This document shows positions 9,701-18,500 of a DNA stretch of 64,000 bases, one piece after another (position 1 is the first letter of the stretch; each line of letters starts with the position of its first letter). The position numbers were made by a program, and so were the translations under genes. The stretch lies in contig NZ_JALHPR010000005.1 of assembly GCF_022842375.1 (NCBI RefSeq), positions 1 through 64,000 on the forward strand, written 5' to 3'. The DNA comes from Elioraea sp. (lineage in GTDB: Bacteria > Pseudomonadota > Alphaproteobacteria > Acetobacterales > Acetobacteraceae). The notes below the pieces were generated by a model, which made no database searches, was not told the DNA's origin, and saw only the letters and a program-made list of their open reading frames with translations.

Positions 9701-9791
9701 CGACGTCGAATTCCTCGAGACGGTTGCCGTCAAGAACGACGACACGGGTTTCCTCCGGGTGCGTCGCGTCGATCAGCATGCGCTTGGTCAT
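6777..9791 (-). CDS. rne: Ribonuclease E/G
   Basis: A 1004-residue endoribonuclease, the central enzyme of mRNA decay and rRNA/tRNA processing. The N-terminus (MTKRMLIDATHPEETRVVVLDGNRLEEFD) and the S1 RNA-binding domain begin as expected, but the S1 domain is split by a low-complexity acidic/Pro-rich insertion at about residues 92-265, as in many alphaproteobacteria. The core resumes at KRRQILLVQVVKEERGTKGA. The Mg-binding DVNSGRATRERNIEETALKTN and LIVIDFIDM motifs and the Zn-link CPHCAGTG are intact. The C-terminal ~320 residues are disordered, with Arg-rich blocks and an Ala/Pro/Glu-rich end, likely the degradosome scaffold. A GGAG lies 11 bases upstream of the chosen ATG. Confidence 0.97.
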   Translation of the reverse strand: MTKRMLIDATHPEETRVVVLDGNRLEEFDVETSTKQTLKGNIYLARVVRVEPSLQAAFVEFGGNRHGFLAFGEIHPDYYQIPVADRQRLLALAEEEAAEDEEDEEDEDAPSIAAQAAADEPAVAAGAPAEAEAFPTTPLDIPPLDIPPFDAPEPPRAEALPDLPPLPPAEDGTEATPTTKPPTAQPARMDADTVSADPDTLPPPADAALDGEVADNAHDEVPARTATEIGEVVAEPVAPETIGGGEQGEEDRPRRINPRFLRNYKIQEVIKRRQILLVQVVKEERGTKGAALTTYLSLAGRYSVLMPNTPRGGGISRKISSATDRKRLREVMTELALPKGMGIIVRTAGAARPKAEIKRDCEYLLRLWDSIRETTLASVAPSLIYEEANLIKRAIRDVYSRDVDEVLVDGEDAYRTTKDFMRMLIPSHAKKVQLYRDGGVPLFARAGVEAQLDAMHNARVELRSGGSIVINQTEALVAIDVNSGRATRERNIEETALKTNCEAADEIARQLRLRDLAGLIVIDFIDMETARNNAAVERRLKEALKNDRARIQVGRISHFGLMEMSRQRLRPSLTETAFITCPHCAGTGLVRSTESAAVQVLRAIEDEAAKRRAGEIVVRCAGAVALYLLNMKRYRLIELETAFAMRILFAADDTLLPPALKIERTKPPSLVAAPMAAPASLPPPMPVEEDDEEDIPDLEDEDEEEAAAPPQRAVRGERQPRPEARQEARQEARSETRSESRPEGAAKAEGPESEGDRRRRRRRRRRGGRREDGVAPAPGSNPAGIGDQPDLTTDSALPGDAAPVMTPTAAPTATPIAAEQGDEQGDDGAPSSKGAAETEEEAGARRRRGRRGGRRRRREEEPAAAASPEVTPVAAPVPRPLFQGATPANPFGDDASFDLFDALEQDLAATVPQPPAEPQPPLPQAIDEAPQAMVEPRAVAAPPEPAAPVPAAPEPPPVPAAVAEAPAPEAPAPEPGPIASMEIKPVVVDEPASDAPKKRGWWRR

Positions 9792-10296
9792 GGATGGGAT
9801 GTCTCCGCACCACGGCGGCAACAGGGCGCGAGGCCGCTGCCATGCCGTGGCGGCAAGGTGATGGGAGGGGGCCACCGGCGATCGCGGCGGTCCGGAGAGT
9901 CTGGGCGGCGCGGCAGTCGCGTCCGGTCATCGTTCCGTTCCGGCGGGCGCTGGTCACGCCCGGTGGCAAGGGCCCGGCGGAACGGGCGGCCCTGGTGCAG
10001 GTGCAGCGCGGAACGAAGCCACACGCGGAACCATTCCGGGCGCGGCGTCAGGCGCGGCACCCGCGGGCCACAGCGCCAGCCACGACCCGGTACCCGACAT
10101 GACATAACCCGACATGAGGGACCAAGCGATGCGGCGGCGCGGCGAAGTCTCCGCGCGGGTGGCGCACAATGGCGCATGCCGGTCGCGATCACAAGAGCCG
10201 CGTCTCCTGCCGCAAGACTTCAGCAAAGCGTGGCAAGTCAATGAAATCCCTGATATGCTTTGGCGCTGGTCCGATCCACATGACGAAAGGTCGGCG
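9792..10296. other. Long intergenic region between rne and amiC
   Basis: 505 bases between two divergent genes with no convincing coding frame. It must hold both promoters and the leader of rne; in E. coli a long rne 5' leader mediates autoregulation, and the space here would allow the same, though I see no proven equivalent. A tandem direct repeat of ACCCGACATGA lies at 10092-10102 and 10107-10117. A possible weak promoter for amiC (TGGCAA, 17 bases, TATGCT) lies at about 10235-10260. Confidence 0.5.
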
Positions 10297-11499
10297 ATGC
10301 GGCTCGGTCTCGGGCGCCGCTTTCTGGTTACCGCGGGGCTTCGCGCAACGCTGGTGCTCCCCGCCGGCGTGCTCGCCTCGCGTGTCGCTGCCGCGTCCTC
10401 GGCGACCGGAGGTGCGATCGCGCTTGTCGAGGGGGAGACCGTGCTCACCCTCGCCACCAGCCATGCGCCCGCCTACTCCATCTTCACCCTTGGCACCCCG
10501 CCGCGCCTGGTGATCGACCTGCCAGGCATCATCTGGTCGGGCGGCACGCCGCCTTCCGGCGCGGGGCTCGTGCGTGGCATGCGCGTCGGCCTCAACCGCC
10601 CCGGTGTCACGCGCGTCGTGCTCGACCTCGCCGGCCCGGCAGCGCTCGGGCGTGTCGAGGTCGTGGCGCAGGGCGGCGGCAAGGCGCTGCTGGTCTCGCT
10701 CGCGCCGGCCTCGGAGCAGGTATTCCTTCGCCAGACCGCCAGCAGCGTCACGCCGGGGGCTCCAGCGCAACGCGACGAGTTGGCCCAGGCGCCGCCCGCC
10801 CGCAAGCCGATGGTGATGCTCGATCCTGGCCATGGCGGCCGCGATCCTGGCGCGATCGGGCCGGGGCGGACGCAGGAGAAGCACATCACGCTCTCAGCCG
10901 CGGCGGAACTGCGTCGCGCGCTCGAGCGTGGCGACAAGGTGCGCGTGGCGATGACGCGCACGCGCGACGTATTCGTCCCGCTGCCTGACCGGGTGCGTGC
11001 CGCGCAGCGTGCCGGGGCCGACCTGTTCGTCTCGATCCACGCCGATGCGCTCGATGACCGCTCCGTCCGCGGCGCGTCCGTCTACACCCTCTCCGAGCGC
11101 GCCTCCGACCCGCTGGCCGAACGTATCGCGCGGAACGAGAACGGGGCTGACCGTTTCGCCGGCCCCGCCTTCACGGGGGTGAGCCCAGAGGCCGCGCGCA
11201 TCCTCATCGCGCTCGTGCGTCGCGACGCGCTGAACGGCGCTGCACGGATGGCGAAGCTCACGGTCACGAGCCTGTCGCAGGAGGTGGCGATGCTCCCGAA
11301 CAGCCACCGCTTCGCCGGCTTCGTGGTGTTGAAGGCGCCGGACATTCCCTCGGTGCTGGTCGAGATGGGATTTCTCTCGAACCGGCAGGACGAGCTTCTG
11401 CTGCGCCGGCCGGAACATCGCCGCCTTCTCGCCGCGGCAATGGCGCGGTCAATCGAAGGCTGGTTCGGCGAAGTGGGGGCGATCCAGACCGCAGGTTGA
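10297..11499 (+). CDS. amiC: N-acetylmuramoyl-L-alanine amidase (AMIN + Amidase_3)
   Basis: A 400-residue periplasmic zinc amidase that cleaves septal peptidoglycan between MurNAc and L-Ala. The N-terminus (GRRFLVTAGLRATLVLPAG) looks like a twin-arginine export signal, consistent with Tat export of AmiA/AmiC relatives. Residues ~40-140 form an AMIN peptidoglycan-targeting domain. The Amidase_3 domain follows, with zinc ligands at H179 (DPGHGGRDPGA), E194 and H248 (SIHADA), and a catalytic Glu in VLVEMGFLSN near residue 356. The ATG at 10297 was chosen from the signal peptide and a GAAAGG upstream. Gene order rne-amiC-mrcA-prfB is common in alphaproteobacteria. Confidence 0.95.
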   Translation: MRLGLGRRFLVTAGLRATLVLPAGVLASRVAAASSATGGAIALVEGETVLTLATSHAPAYSIFTLGTPPRLVIDLPGIIWSGGTPPSGAGLVRGMRVGLNRPGVTRVVLDLAGPAALGRVEVVAQGGGKALLVSLAPASEQVFLRQTASSVTPGAPAQRDELAQAPPARKPMVMLDPGHGGRDPGAIGPGRTQEKHITLSAAAELRRALERGDKVRVAMTRTRDVFVPLPDRVRAAQRAGADLFVSIHADALDDRSVRGASVYTLSERASDPLAERIARNENGADRFAGPAFTGVSPEAARILIALVRRDALNGAARMAKLTVTSLSQEVAMLPNSHRFAGFVVLKAPDIPSVLVEMGFLSNRQDELLLRRPEHRRLLAAAMARSIEGWFGEVGAIQTAG

Positions 11500-11616
11500 C
11501 CGAATCAACCTCAGGTAGCAATTGGTCGCATGCAGTGGCGCGACGCGCGGGTTTGTGCATCTGCCCTGCTGCCCTTGCCGCTGCCGAACCGGCGCACGAC
11601 GTGTTATTCGAGCAGC

Positions 11617-14271
11617 ATGCACGCCGACAAACCCCTCGCCGCGCGATCGGGCGGTACGCCGCCCCAGGGAGCGCCGCACGACGCTGCGCCCGAGGGCACC
11701 GCGCCGCCTCGCAAGGGCCGCAAGCGACCCCGCCGTGGCCTGTTCGCGCGCTTCGTCTCGGCCGTTCTATGGCTCGGCGTGATCGGCGTCGTCGTGGGCG
11801 GTGTCGGTGCCGTCGCTCTCTGGCAGCATTTCTCGCGGGACCTGCCTGACCATGCACGCCTGGCCGATTACGAGCCGCCGGTGATGAGCCGCGTCTACGC
11901 CGGCGATTCGCGGCTGCTGGCCGAGCTCGCGTCCGAGCGTCGCGTGTTCGTGCCGATCGTCGCCATCCCCAAGCTCGTACAGGACGGGTTCATCTCGGCC
12001 GAGGACCAGAATTTCTGGACCCACCCCGGCATCGACGTGCTGGCCATTGCCCGCGCGGCCGTGACCAACCTCCAGCAGATCGGCCAGGGCCGCCGCCCCG
12101 TGGGTGCCTCGACCATCACGCAGCAGGTCGCCAAGAACATGCTGCTGGGCAACGAGGTGAGCATCGAGCGCAAGGCGCGGGAGGCGATCCTCGCGCTCAG
12201 GATCGAGCAGGTGCTGCCGAAGGAGCGCATCCTTGAGCTCTACCTCAACGAGATCTTCCTTGGGCAGAGCGCCTATGGGGTGGCTGCTGCCTCGATGGCC
12301 TATTTCGGCAAGGCGCTCGATGAGCTGACGGTGGCCGAGGTGGCGTTTCTCGCCGCACTGCCGAAGGCCCCGAACAACTACAATCCCTTCCGCTTTCCCG
12401 AGGCCGCGAAGGGCCGCCGCGACTGGGTGATCGAGCGCATGGCCGAGGATGGCGCGATCACCGCCACCGCTGCCGCCAGCGCCAGGGCAGAGCCGATCAC
12501 CGTCCGCCCCGCCCGCTTCGCCGAACGCGTGCCGGCCGAGTACTTCGCCGAGGAGGTGCGCCGCCAGCTGATCGACCGGTTCGGCCAGGAGGTGACGACG
12601 CAGGGTGGGCTGACCGTGCGCACCAGCCTCGATCCCGTGATGCAGGAGGCGGCCGACCGGGCGCTACGCGACGGGCTGATCGCGTATGACCGCCGCCGCG
12701 GCGGCTGGCGCGGCCCGGTCGCGCGGGTCGAGATGCCGCCCGAACGGCTTCGCACGGCCTGGACGGAAGCGCTCGCGGCCCAGGCGCGACCGGCCGGTGC
12801 GCTTGCCGGCTGGCGCCCCGCGGTGGTGCTCGAGCTCGGCGACCAGGAGGCGCGCGTCGGCCTTCTCGAGCGCGGTGCGCGCCCTGGCGTGCCGCCGCAG
12901 CCACGCATCCTCGCGCTGCCGATGTCGGAGATGGCCTGGGCCCGAAGGGCGCTGCCCGAGAACCGCCTCGGCCCCGTGCCGCGCAGGCCAGCCGACGTGC
13001 TGAGCCCAGGCGACATCGTGCTGGTCGAGCTGCTTGAGGCCGAGCCGGCCGTTGCCGCCGCGCGCGGGCGGCCGGCGCGCGCCGCGCTGCCCGAGCGCCT
13101 CGCCCTGCGCCAGATGCCTGAGGCCGAAGGAGCCCTCGTCGCGCTCGACCCCAACACGGGGCGCGTCCTCGCTCTCGCCGGCGGCTGGAACTTCGAGCGC
13201 AGCTGGTTCAACCGCGTGACGCAGGCGAGCCGCCAGCCAGGCTCGAGCTTCAAGCCCTTCGTCTATCTCGCTGCCCTCGAGCGCGGCATGTCGCCGGTGC
13301 AGAAGATCCTCGATGCCCCCTTCGTGGTGGACCAGGGACCGGGGCTCGGGCGCTGGCGGCCGACCAACTACACGGCCGGTGAGTTCGGGGGGCCGACGCC
13401 GATGCGCGTCGGCATGGAGAAATCGAAGAACCTGATGACGATCAGGCTTGCCGAGATGGTCGGGCTTGGCGCAGTGGCCGACGTCTCCGCACGCACCGGC
13501 GTGATCCCGAACCTGCAGCGCAACTACTCCATGGCGCTCGGTGCCGGCGAGACGACGGTCCTGCGCATGGCAGCGGGCTATGCTGCGTTCGTCAATGGCG
13601 GCCGGCAGGTGGCGCCGACGCTGATCGACACGGTGCAGGACCGCCAGGGCCGCGTGATCTACCGCGCCGATGGGCGTGAGTGCGCCGGCTGCGTCGCGGA
13701 TGCACCGGGCGGCGCCCCGCCGGAGGCACCCGACAACCGCCCCCGCGCGACCGACCCCGGCAGCGCGTTCCAGATGGTCTCGATGCTCCAGGGCGTGATC
13801 CAGCGCGGCACCGGCGGGCGTGCGGCGATCGACCGCCCGGCGGCCGGCAAGACCGGCACCACCAACGACTTCCTCGATGCCTGGTTCGTCGGCTTCACCC
13901 CCGATCTCGTGACGGCGGTGTGGATCGGCTTCGACGAGCCACGCCCGCTCGGCGACAACGAGACGGGCGGCCTGGTCGCTGCCCCCGTGTTCAGCGCCTT
14001 CATGCGCGAGGCCCTGCGTGGGCGCCCCGCCCTGCCGTTCCGCACCCCGCCAGGGCTGCGCATGGTGCGTGTGAACGCGGAGACCGGCGAGCCCGCAGGC
14101 CCGGGCGAGCGCAACGTGCTGATGGAGGCGTTCAAGCCCGGCACGGAGCCAGGCTCCGCTGGTGCGGCCACCGGCGTGCTTGGCGGCGGGGCGCAGGCCG
14201 AGGCAGAGGGTGCGACCACCTCGCGCCGCCCGGCCGCGGCGCTGGACGCCGGCCTCGGCGGGTTGTACTGA
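11617..14271 (+). CDS. mrcA: Penicillin-binding protein 1A, bifunctional glycosyltransferase/transpeptidase
   Basis: An 884-residue class A PBP that polymerises and cross-links peptidoglycan. It has a basic cytoplasmic tail (to ~45), one membrane helix (~46-68), and a GT51 domain with the catalytic Glu in ISAEDQNF (E129) and GASTITQQVAKN (163-174). A long OB-type insert follows, then a transpeptidase domain with SSFK (S543, K546), SKN (603-605) and KTG (745-747). All catalytic motifs are intact. The start at 11617 gives the usual short cytoplasmic tail; an upstream in-frame ATG at 11530 would add a Cys/Leu-rich stretch without parallel. It lies 117 bases after amiC and 38 bases before prfB. 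Confidence 0.96.
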   Translation: MHADKPLAARSGGTPPQGAPHDAAPEGTAPPRKGRKRPRRGLFARFVSAVLWLGVIGVVVGGVGAVALWQHFSRDLPDHARLADYEPPVMSRVYAGDSRLLAELASERRVFVPIVAIPKLVQDGFISAEDQNFWTHPGIDVLAIARAAVTNLQQIGQGRRPVGASTITQQVAKNMLLGNEVSIERKAREAILALRIEQVLPKERILELYLNEIFLGQSAYGVAAASMAYFGKALDELTVAEVAFLAALPKAPNNYNPFRFPEAAKGRRDWVIERMAEDGAITATAAASARAEPITVRPARFAERVPAEYFAEEVRRQLIDRFGQEVTTQGGLTVRTSLDPVMQEAADRALRDGLIAYDRRRGGWRGPVARVEMPPERLRTAWTEALAAQARPAGALAGWRPAVVLELGDQEARVGLLERGARPGVPPQPRILALPMSEMAWARRALPENRLGPVPRRPADVLSPGDIVLVELLEAEPAVAAARGRPARAALPERLALRQMPEAEGALVALDPNTGRVLALAGGWNFERSWFNRVTQASRQPGSSFKPFVYLAALERGMSPVQKILDAPFVVDQGPGLGRWRPTNYTAGEFGGPTPMRVGMEKSKNLMTIRLAEMVGLGAVADVSARTGVIPNLQRNYSMALGAGETTVLRMAAGYAAFVNGGRQVAPTLIDTVQDRQGRVIYRADGRECAGCVADAPGGAPPEAPDNRPRATDPGSAFQMVSMLQGVIQRGTGGRAAIDRPAAGKTGTTNDFLDAWFVGFTPDLVTAVWIGFDEPRPLGDNETGGLVAAPVFSAFMREALRGRPALPFRTPPGLRMVRVNAETGEPAGPGERNVLMEAFKPGTEPGSAGAATGVLGGGAQAEAEGATTSRRPAAALDAGLGGLY

Positions 14272-14309
14272 CGCGACCCGTTTCGTTGATCGTCGGGAGA
14301 CGCTGAACC

Positions 14310-15444
14310 ATGCGCGCCGAGATTGCCGCGCTGAATGAGCAGATCGCCGCTTCGGTGGGTCTGCTGAGGAGGCATCTTTGACTGGGATGCCGCACTCGTC
14401 CGCCTCGAGGAGCTGAACGCCCGCGCCGAGGATCCGGCGCTGTGGGAGAAGCCCGACGTCGCGCAGAAGCTGATGCGCGAGCGCAACCGCCTTGCCGCCG
14501 CGATCGAGGGCGTGCAGGCACTCGAGCGCGATGTCGCCGACACGATCGAGCTGATCGAGCTTGCCGACGCCGAGGATGACAGGGCAACCGCTGCGGCGGC
14601 AGAGGCCGACCTCAAGCGCCTGGTGGACGAGGCGCGCCGGCGCGAGATCGAGAGCCTGCTGTCGGGCGAGGCGGACGGCAACGATTGCTATGTCGAGATC
14701 AACGCCGGTGCGGGCGGCGTCGATGCGCAGGACTGGGCCGAGATGCTCGCGCGCATGTATACGCGCTGGGCCGGCCAGCGCGGCTTCAAGGTCGACGTGA
14801 TCGAGCGGTCGGACGGCGAGCAGGCGGGCATCAAGTCGATGACGCTGAGGGTGGCCGGCCCGAACGCCTATGGCTGGCTCAAGACCGAGAGCGGCGTGCA
14901 TCGCCTCGTGCGCATCAGCCCGTTCGACTCGAACGCGCGCCGGCAGACGAGCTTTGCGTCGGTCGGCGTCTCCCCCGTCGTCGACGAGACGATCGCGATC
15001 GAGATCCGTGATGCCGACCTCGAGGTCGAGACGATGCGGTCGTCCGGCGCGGGCGGGCAGAACGTGAACAAGGTCGAGAGCAAGGTGCGGATCAAGCACG
15101 TGCCCAGCGGCATCGTGATCGAGAGCAGCCAGGAGCGGAGCCAGCACCAGAACCGCGCGATCGCGATGGAAATGCTGCGGGGCCGCCTCTACGAGCTCGA
15201 ACTGCAGAAGCGCGAGCAGGCGGCGCTGGCCGCCGCGCCGGTCAAGACCGAGATCGGCTGGGGGCACCAGATCCGCAGCTATGTTCTGCAACCGTACCAG
15301 ATGGTCAAGGACCTGCGCACCGGCGTCGAGAAGGGCACGCCCGATGCGGTGCTCGACGGCGAGATCGACGAGTTCATGTCGGCCGCGCTGGCGCAGCGCG
15401 TGAACAGCACACGCTCCGAAGCGAGCGCGCAAGCGGAACGCTGA
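14310..15444 (+). CDS. prfB: Peptide chain release factor 2 (programmed +1 frameshift)
   Basis: RF2 reads UGA and UAA stop codons and triggers peptidyl-tRNA hydrolysis. The gene is split: 23 codons from ATG 14310 end at CTT 14376-14378 followed by an in-frame TGA (14379-14381). Reading resumes +1 at GAC 14380 and runs to 15444, giving 377 residues. The stop-recognition tripeptide SPF (203-205) and the catalytic GGQ (248-250) are present, as is the C-terminal RSYVL/DLRTG region. The frameshift makes RF2 regulate its own level: when RF2 is scarce, ribosomes pause at the TGA and shift. RF2 activity cannot be lost here because the downstream frame alone lacks a proper start. Confidence 0.97.
14367..14382 (+). 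promoter_or_regulatory. prfB programmed +1 frameshift site
   Basis: The recoding signal is AGGAGG (14367-14372), three bases, then CTT TGA C. This is the same geometry as the E. coli prfB site, where an internal Shine-Dalgarno-like element three bases before the slippery CTT pushes the ribosome forward by one. The base after TGA is C, a poor termination context that favours shifting. Confidence 0.95.
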
Positions 15445-15473
15445 CCCTTACTTTCACGTGTGGTCGCTTCGGT

Positions 15474-15498
15474 GTGACACTCTCTTTACGAGTGTCGC
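15474..15498 (+). terminator. Hairpin downstream of prfB, possible terminator
   Basis: A perfect 7-base stem GACACTC/GAGTGTC (15476-15482 and 15490-15496) with a 7-base loop lies 31 bases after the prfB stop. No T-run follows, so it could be a weak or Rho-assisted terminator or an mRNA-stabilising hairpin. Confidence 0.4.
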
Positions 15499-15553
15499 GC
15501 AACAGTCTCCGGTGGTGGGATTGATCCTCTCCGACAAGGGGAAGAAAGTTCCG

Positions 15554-15577
15554 CCGGCTTCGTTATTCAGCCGGAGG
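15554..15577 (+). promoter_or_regulatory. Hairpin overlapping the ribosome binding site of the GH5/RTX gene
   Basis: CCGGCT (15554-15559) and AGCCGG (15569-15574) form a 6-base stem with a 9-base loop. The last G bases belong to the GGAGG Shine-Dalgarno sequence (15573-15577) of the gene starting at 15585, so pairing would partly hide it. This could modulate translation; there is no independent evidence. Confidence 0.35.
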
Positions 15578-15584
15578 TTCCCCG

Positions 15585-18500
15585 ATGATTCGCCCCGAAG
15601 ACGATGCCCGCTCCGGGGCGGTGCCGGAGACGCTTGCTGCCTCGCTCGGCCAGGGCATCAACATCCAGGGCTGGTCGCTCTGGGGCGAGAAGGTGTTCTC
15701 GCCAGCCGAGATGCAGCGCCTGAAGGCCGATGGCTTCGATCATGTGCGCCTCTACTTCGACGCGCGCTTGACCGACGGCGATCCTGCCTACCCGACCGCG
15801 ATGGACAAGGACTGGGTGATCGCGAAGGCCGACCAGACCATCGCCAACGCGATGGCGGCGGGGCTGACCGTCGTGATCAACCCGACGCCAGGCATCGCGC
15901 CAGAGGACAGCCCGGCCGCGATCGATGCCCATGTCGCCTTCCTCGGCGCCTACACGGCACGGCTCGCCGGCCGTTTCGACATGAGCCGGCTGGTCATCGA
16001 GACGACGAACGAGCCGAGCTTTCCGAGCCAGACGAGCTGGGAAGCGGTCGAGTCACGGCTGATCGCTGCCGTTCGCGCCGCGTCGCCCGACGTGACGATC
16101 ATGACCGCGGCCAACCTCCGCGCCGACGAGGCCTGGTACCAGCTCGGCGGCTTGAGCGACACCGCGCCCTATCGCGACGACAACCTGATCTACTCGGTGC
16201 ACACCTACTTTCCGCAGGTGTTCACGGGCCAGACGAACGGCGTGGCGCACTGGCCGGCAACGCCCACGCTCGCGGCGACGACAGGCGGCACGCTCGGCTG
16301 GTTCTACCGCGAGGGCTACGGCAGCGAGGCAGCACTCGCGACGCGGATCGACGAGTTCGCGCGCACGGCGGATGCACTCGGCGTACCGCTGCATATCGGC
16401 GAGTTCGGCGTGCTCGCCTCTGCCCCGGCAGCCTCGCGGCTCGCCTATCTCGCTGCCGCGACGGAGCAGTTCGAGCGCCATGACCTCGGCTGGACGGTGT
16501 GGCAGTCGCACGGGCTGCACGGCATCTACACGCGCACCGATGCGGGGCTGCAGCCCGCTCCGGCAGCGACGCTCGCGGCGCTTGGCCTCGGCACGCGGCC
16601 TGACCAAAAGCTCACCGTCACCTTCTCCGCAGGCTCGCTGCACGATCTCTGGGCGAAATGGAACGGCACGGCCTTCCTGCCGGCGGAGGGGGCGAGCACG
16701 ACGCTCTCCGCCGCCAAGCTCGGCGGTGCGGCGGCAGGTTCCACGGCCTCGGTGTCGATGGTCCGCGATGCTGCCGGTGCGCTCACGGTCAAGAGCCTCG
16801 GTCCCTGGAAGTCCGTCGCCCATCTCGGCGTCGAGGACGATGAGCCCGGCACCGTCACCGCGAGCGGCTTCGAGCGGAGCTGGATCAGCCTCGGCAACGG
16901 CGGAAGCTCGATCGTGTCGGTCGAGACGTTGCATCACCGGATCATGACCGGCAACGGGGCGGACCATGTCACCATTACGACCGTTTCGCCGGGCACGGTC
17001 ACGCTTGGCGGGACGGGGTATGTGAGCACTGGTGCCGGCGATGACCTGATCGAGATCACCGCGAAGCGGCTTGCCGGCAACACCGGCGCGGTCACGGCCA
17101 CGACCGAGGTCTGGGCCGGGGCGGGCGACGACAGGATCGTCATCACCGGCGGCACCGGCGGCATGTTCTCGGGCGGCAGCGGCGACGACGTGATCGTCTC
17201 CGGTGCCGGCAACGAGGACCTGCGCGGCGATGTGGGCATCGACACGCTCGTTCTGCCCGGCCTCCGCTCGGCCTGGCGGTTCTCGTTGAAGAGCGATGCG
17301 ACCGGGCAGTTCCTCGAGGCCGTCGGCCCCGGCGGCACCGACCGTCTGCGCGGCTTCGAATGGGTCGAGTTCGCCGATGGAACGACCGCGCGGTTCGGCG
17401 AGCTTTGGGGCGACAAGGCCCCCTCCGTACCCTTGCTTGTCACCACCGGGCTTGCGGAGGGCGTCGTCGCGAAGGCAAGGGCGACAGACCCGGAGGGCAA
17501 GCCCCTCACATGGTTCCTGAGCGATACGGCGGGTAAACGTTTCGAGATCGATCCATACAGCGGCGAGATCAGCGTCAGGCCGGGCGGGTCGGTCACGGCT
17601 GGCGAGCGGTACGCGATCGGCGTCGGGGTCGTCGATGCTGCCGGCAATGTCGCTGGGGCAACCCTCTCGGTCACCGCGCCGGCGACCGTGCTTCCCGCCG
17701 GAACAGGGCTTGCCGCCAAGACGGCGGCGATCCTCACCCTCAGCAACGGCGTGGCGGGCGACGGCGTCACGCAATTGCGCAGCACTGCCTGGAATGGCGA
17801 CATCGTGCAGGGCACGTCGCGCACCCTGACGGGCAGCGAGCTGGCGCTTCCGGGCGTGGCAGCCGATGCGCGCGTCATGCTCGGCGCCGATGCCGCCGGT
17901 GCCGTCACCGTCTCGGTGCTGTCGGCGTGGAACAGCGTCAAGAACGTGTTCCTGCGCGATCTCGATGGCGGCACGCTCACCGTCCACAACGCGGTCAGCG
18001 TCGACATCGCCGCCGCTGGCCAGCGCCCGGTCACGCTCGCGATCACCGGCGCCAAGCGCGGCGACATCGCCACCGGGGCGGGTGATGACGTGATCACGGT
18101 CGCGGCCGTGGCGAACACGCCCGACGCTGCAGCGTTCACGATCGATGCCGGTGGCGGCAACGATCGCATCACCCTCACCTCGTCGTCGGCCTGGACGCGC
18201 GGGGTCATCGATGCCGGCAGCGGCGACGACCTGATCACCGGAGGGCCAGGTGACGACACGATCCGCGGCGGCGCGGGCATCGACACGGTGCGGCTGGCCG
18301 GCGCGCGTGCCGACACGCGCTTTTCCGGCGTGATGCTGGGCGACGGCCTTGCAATCATCGCCGAGGGCCCCGGCGGCAGGGACGTGCTGCGCGGCATCGA
18401 GTATGTCGAGTTCGCCGCCGGCGGCCGCCACCGGCTTGGCGAGCTGATCGGCAACGCTGCGCCGACCGCGATCACGCTCGCCGCACTCAGGGAACACGGG

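Noticed and set aside
10092-10117. Tandem ACCCGACATGA repeat as a regulator operator
   Set aside because: Only two direct copies, no palindrome, and no matching copy elsewhere in the window; reported only as part of the intergenic description.
9954-10457. A 167-codon minus-strand frame in the rne-amiC gap
   Set aside because: It overlaps the amiC signal peptide and AMIN region on the other strand and has low-complexity composition with no recognisable feature.
12664-15432. A 922-codon minus-strand reading frame spanning PBP1A and prfB
   Set aside because: It crosses two conserved plus-strand genes with intact catalytic motifs and has no domain of its own.
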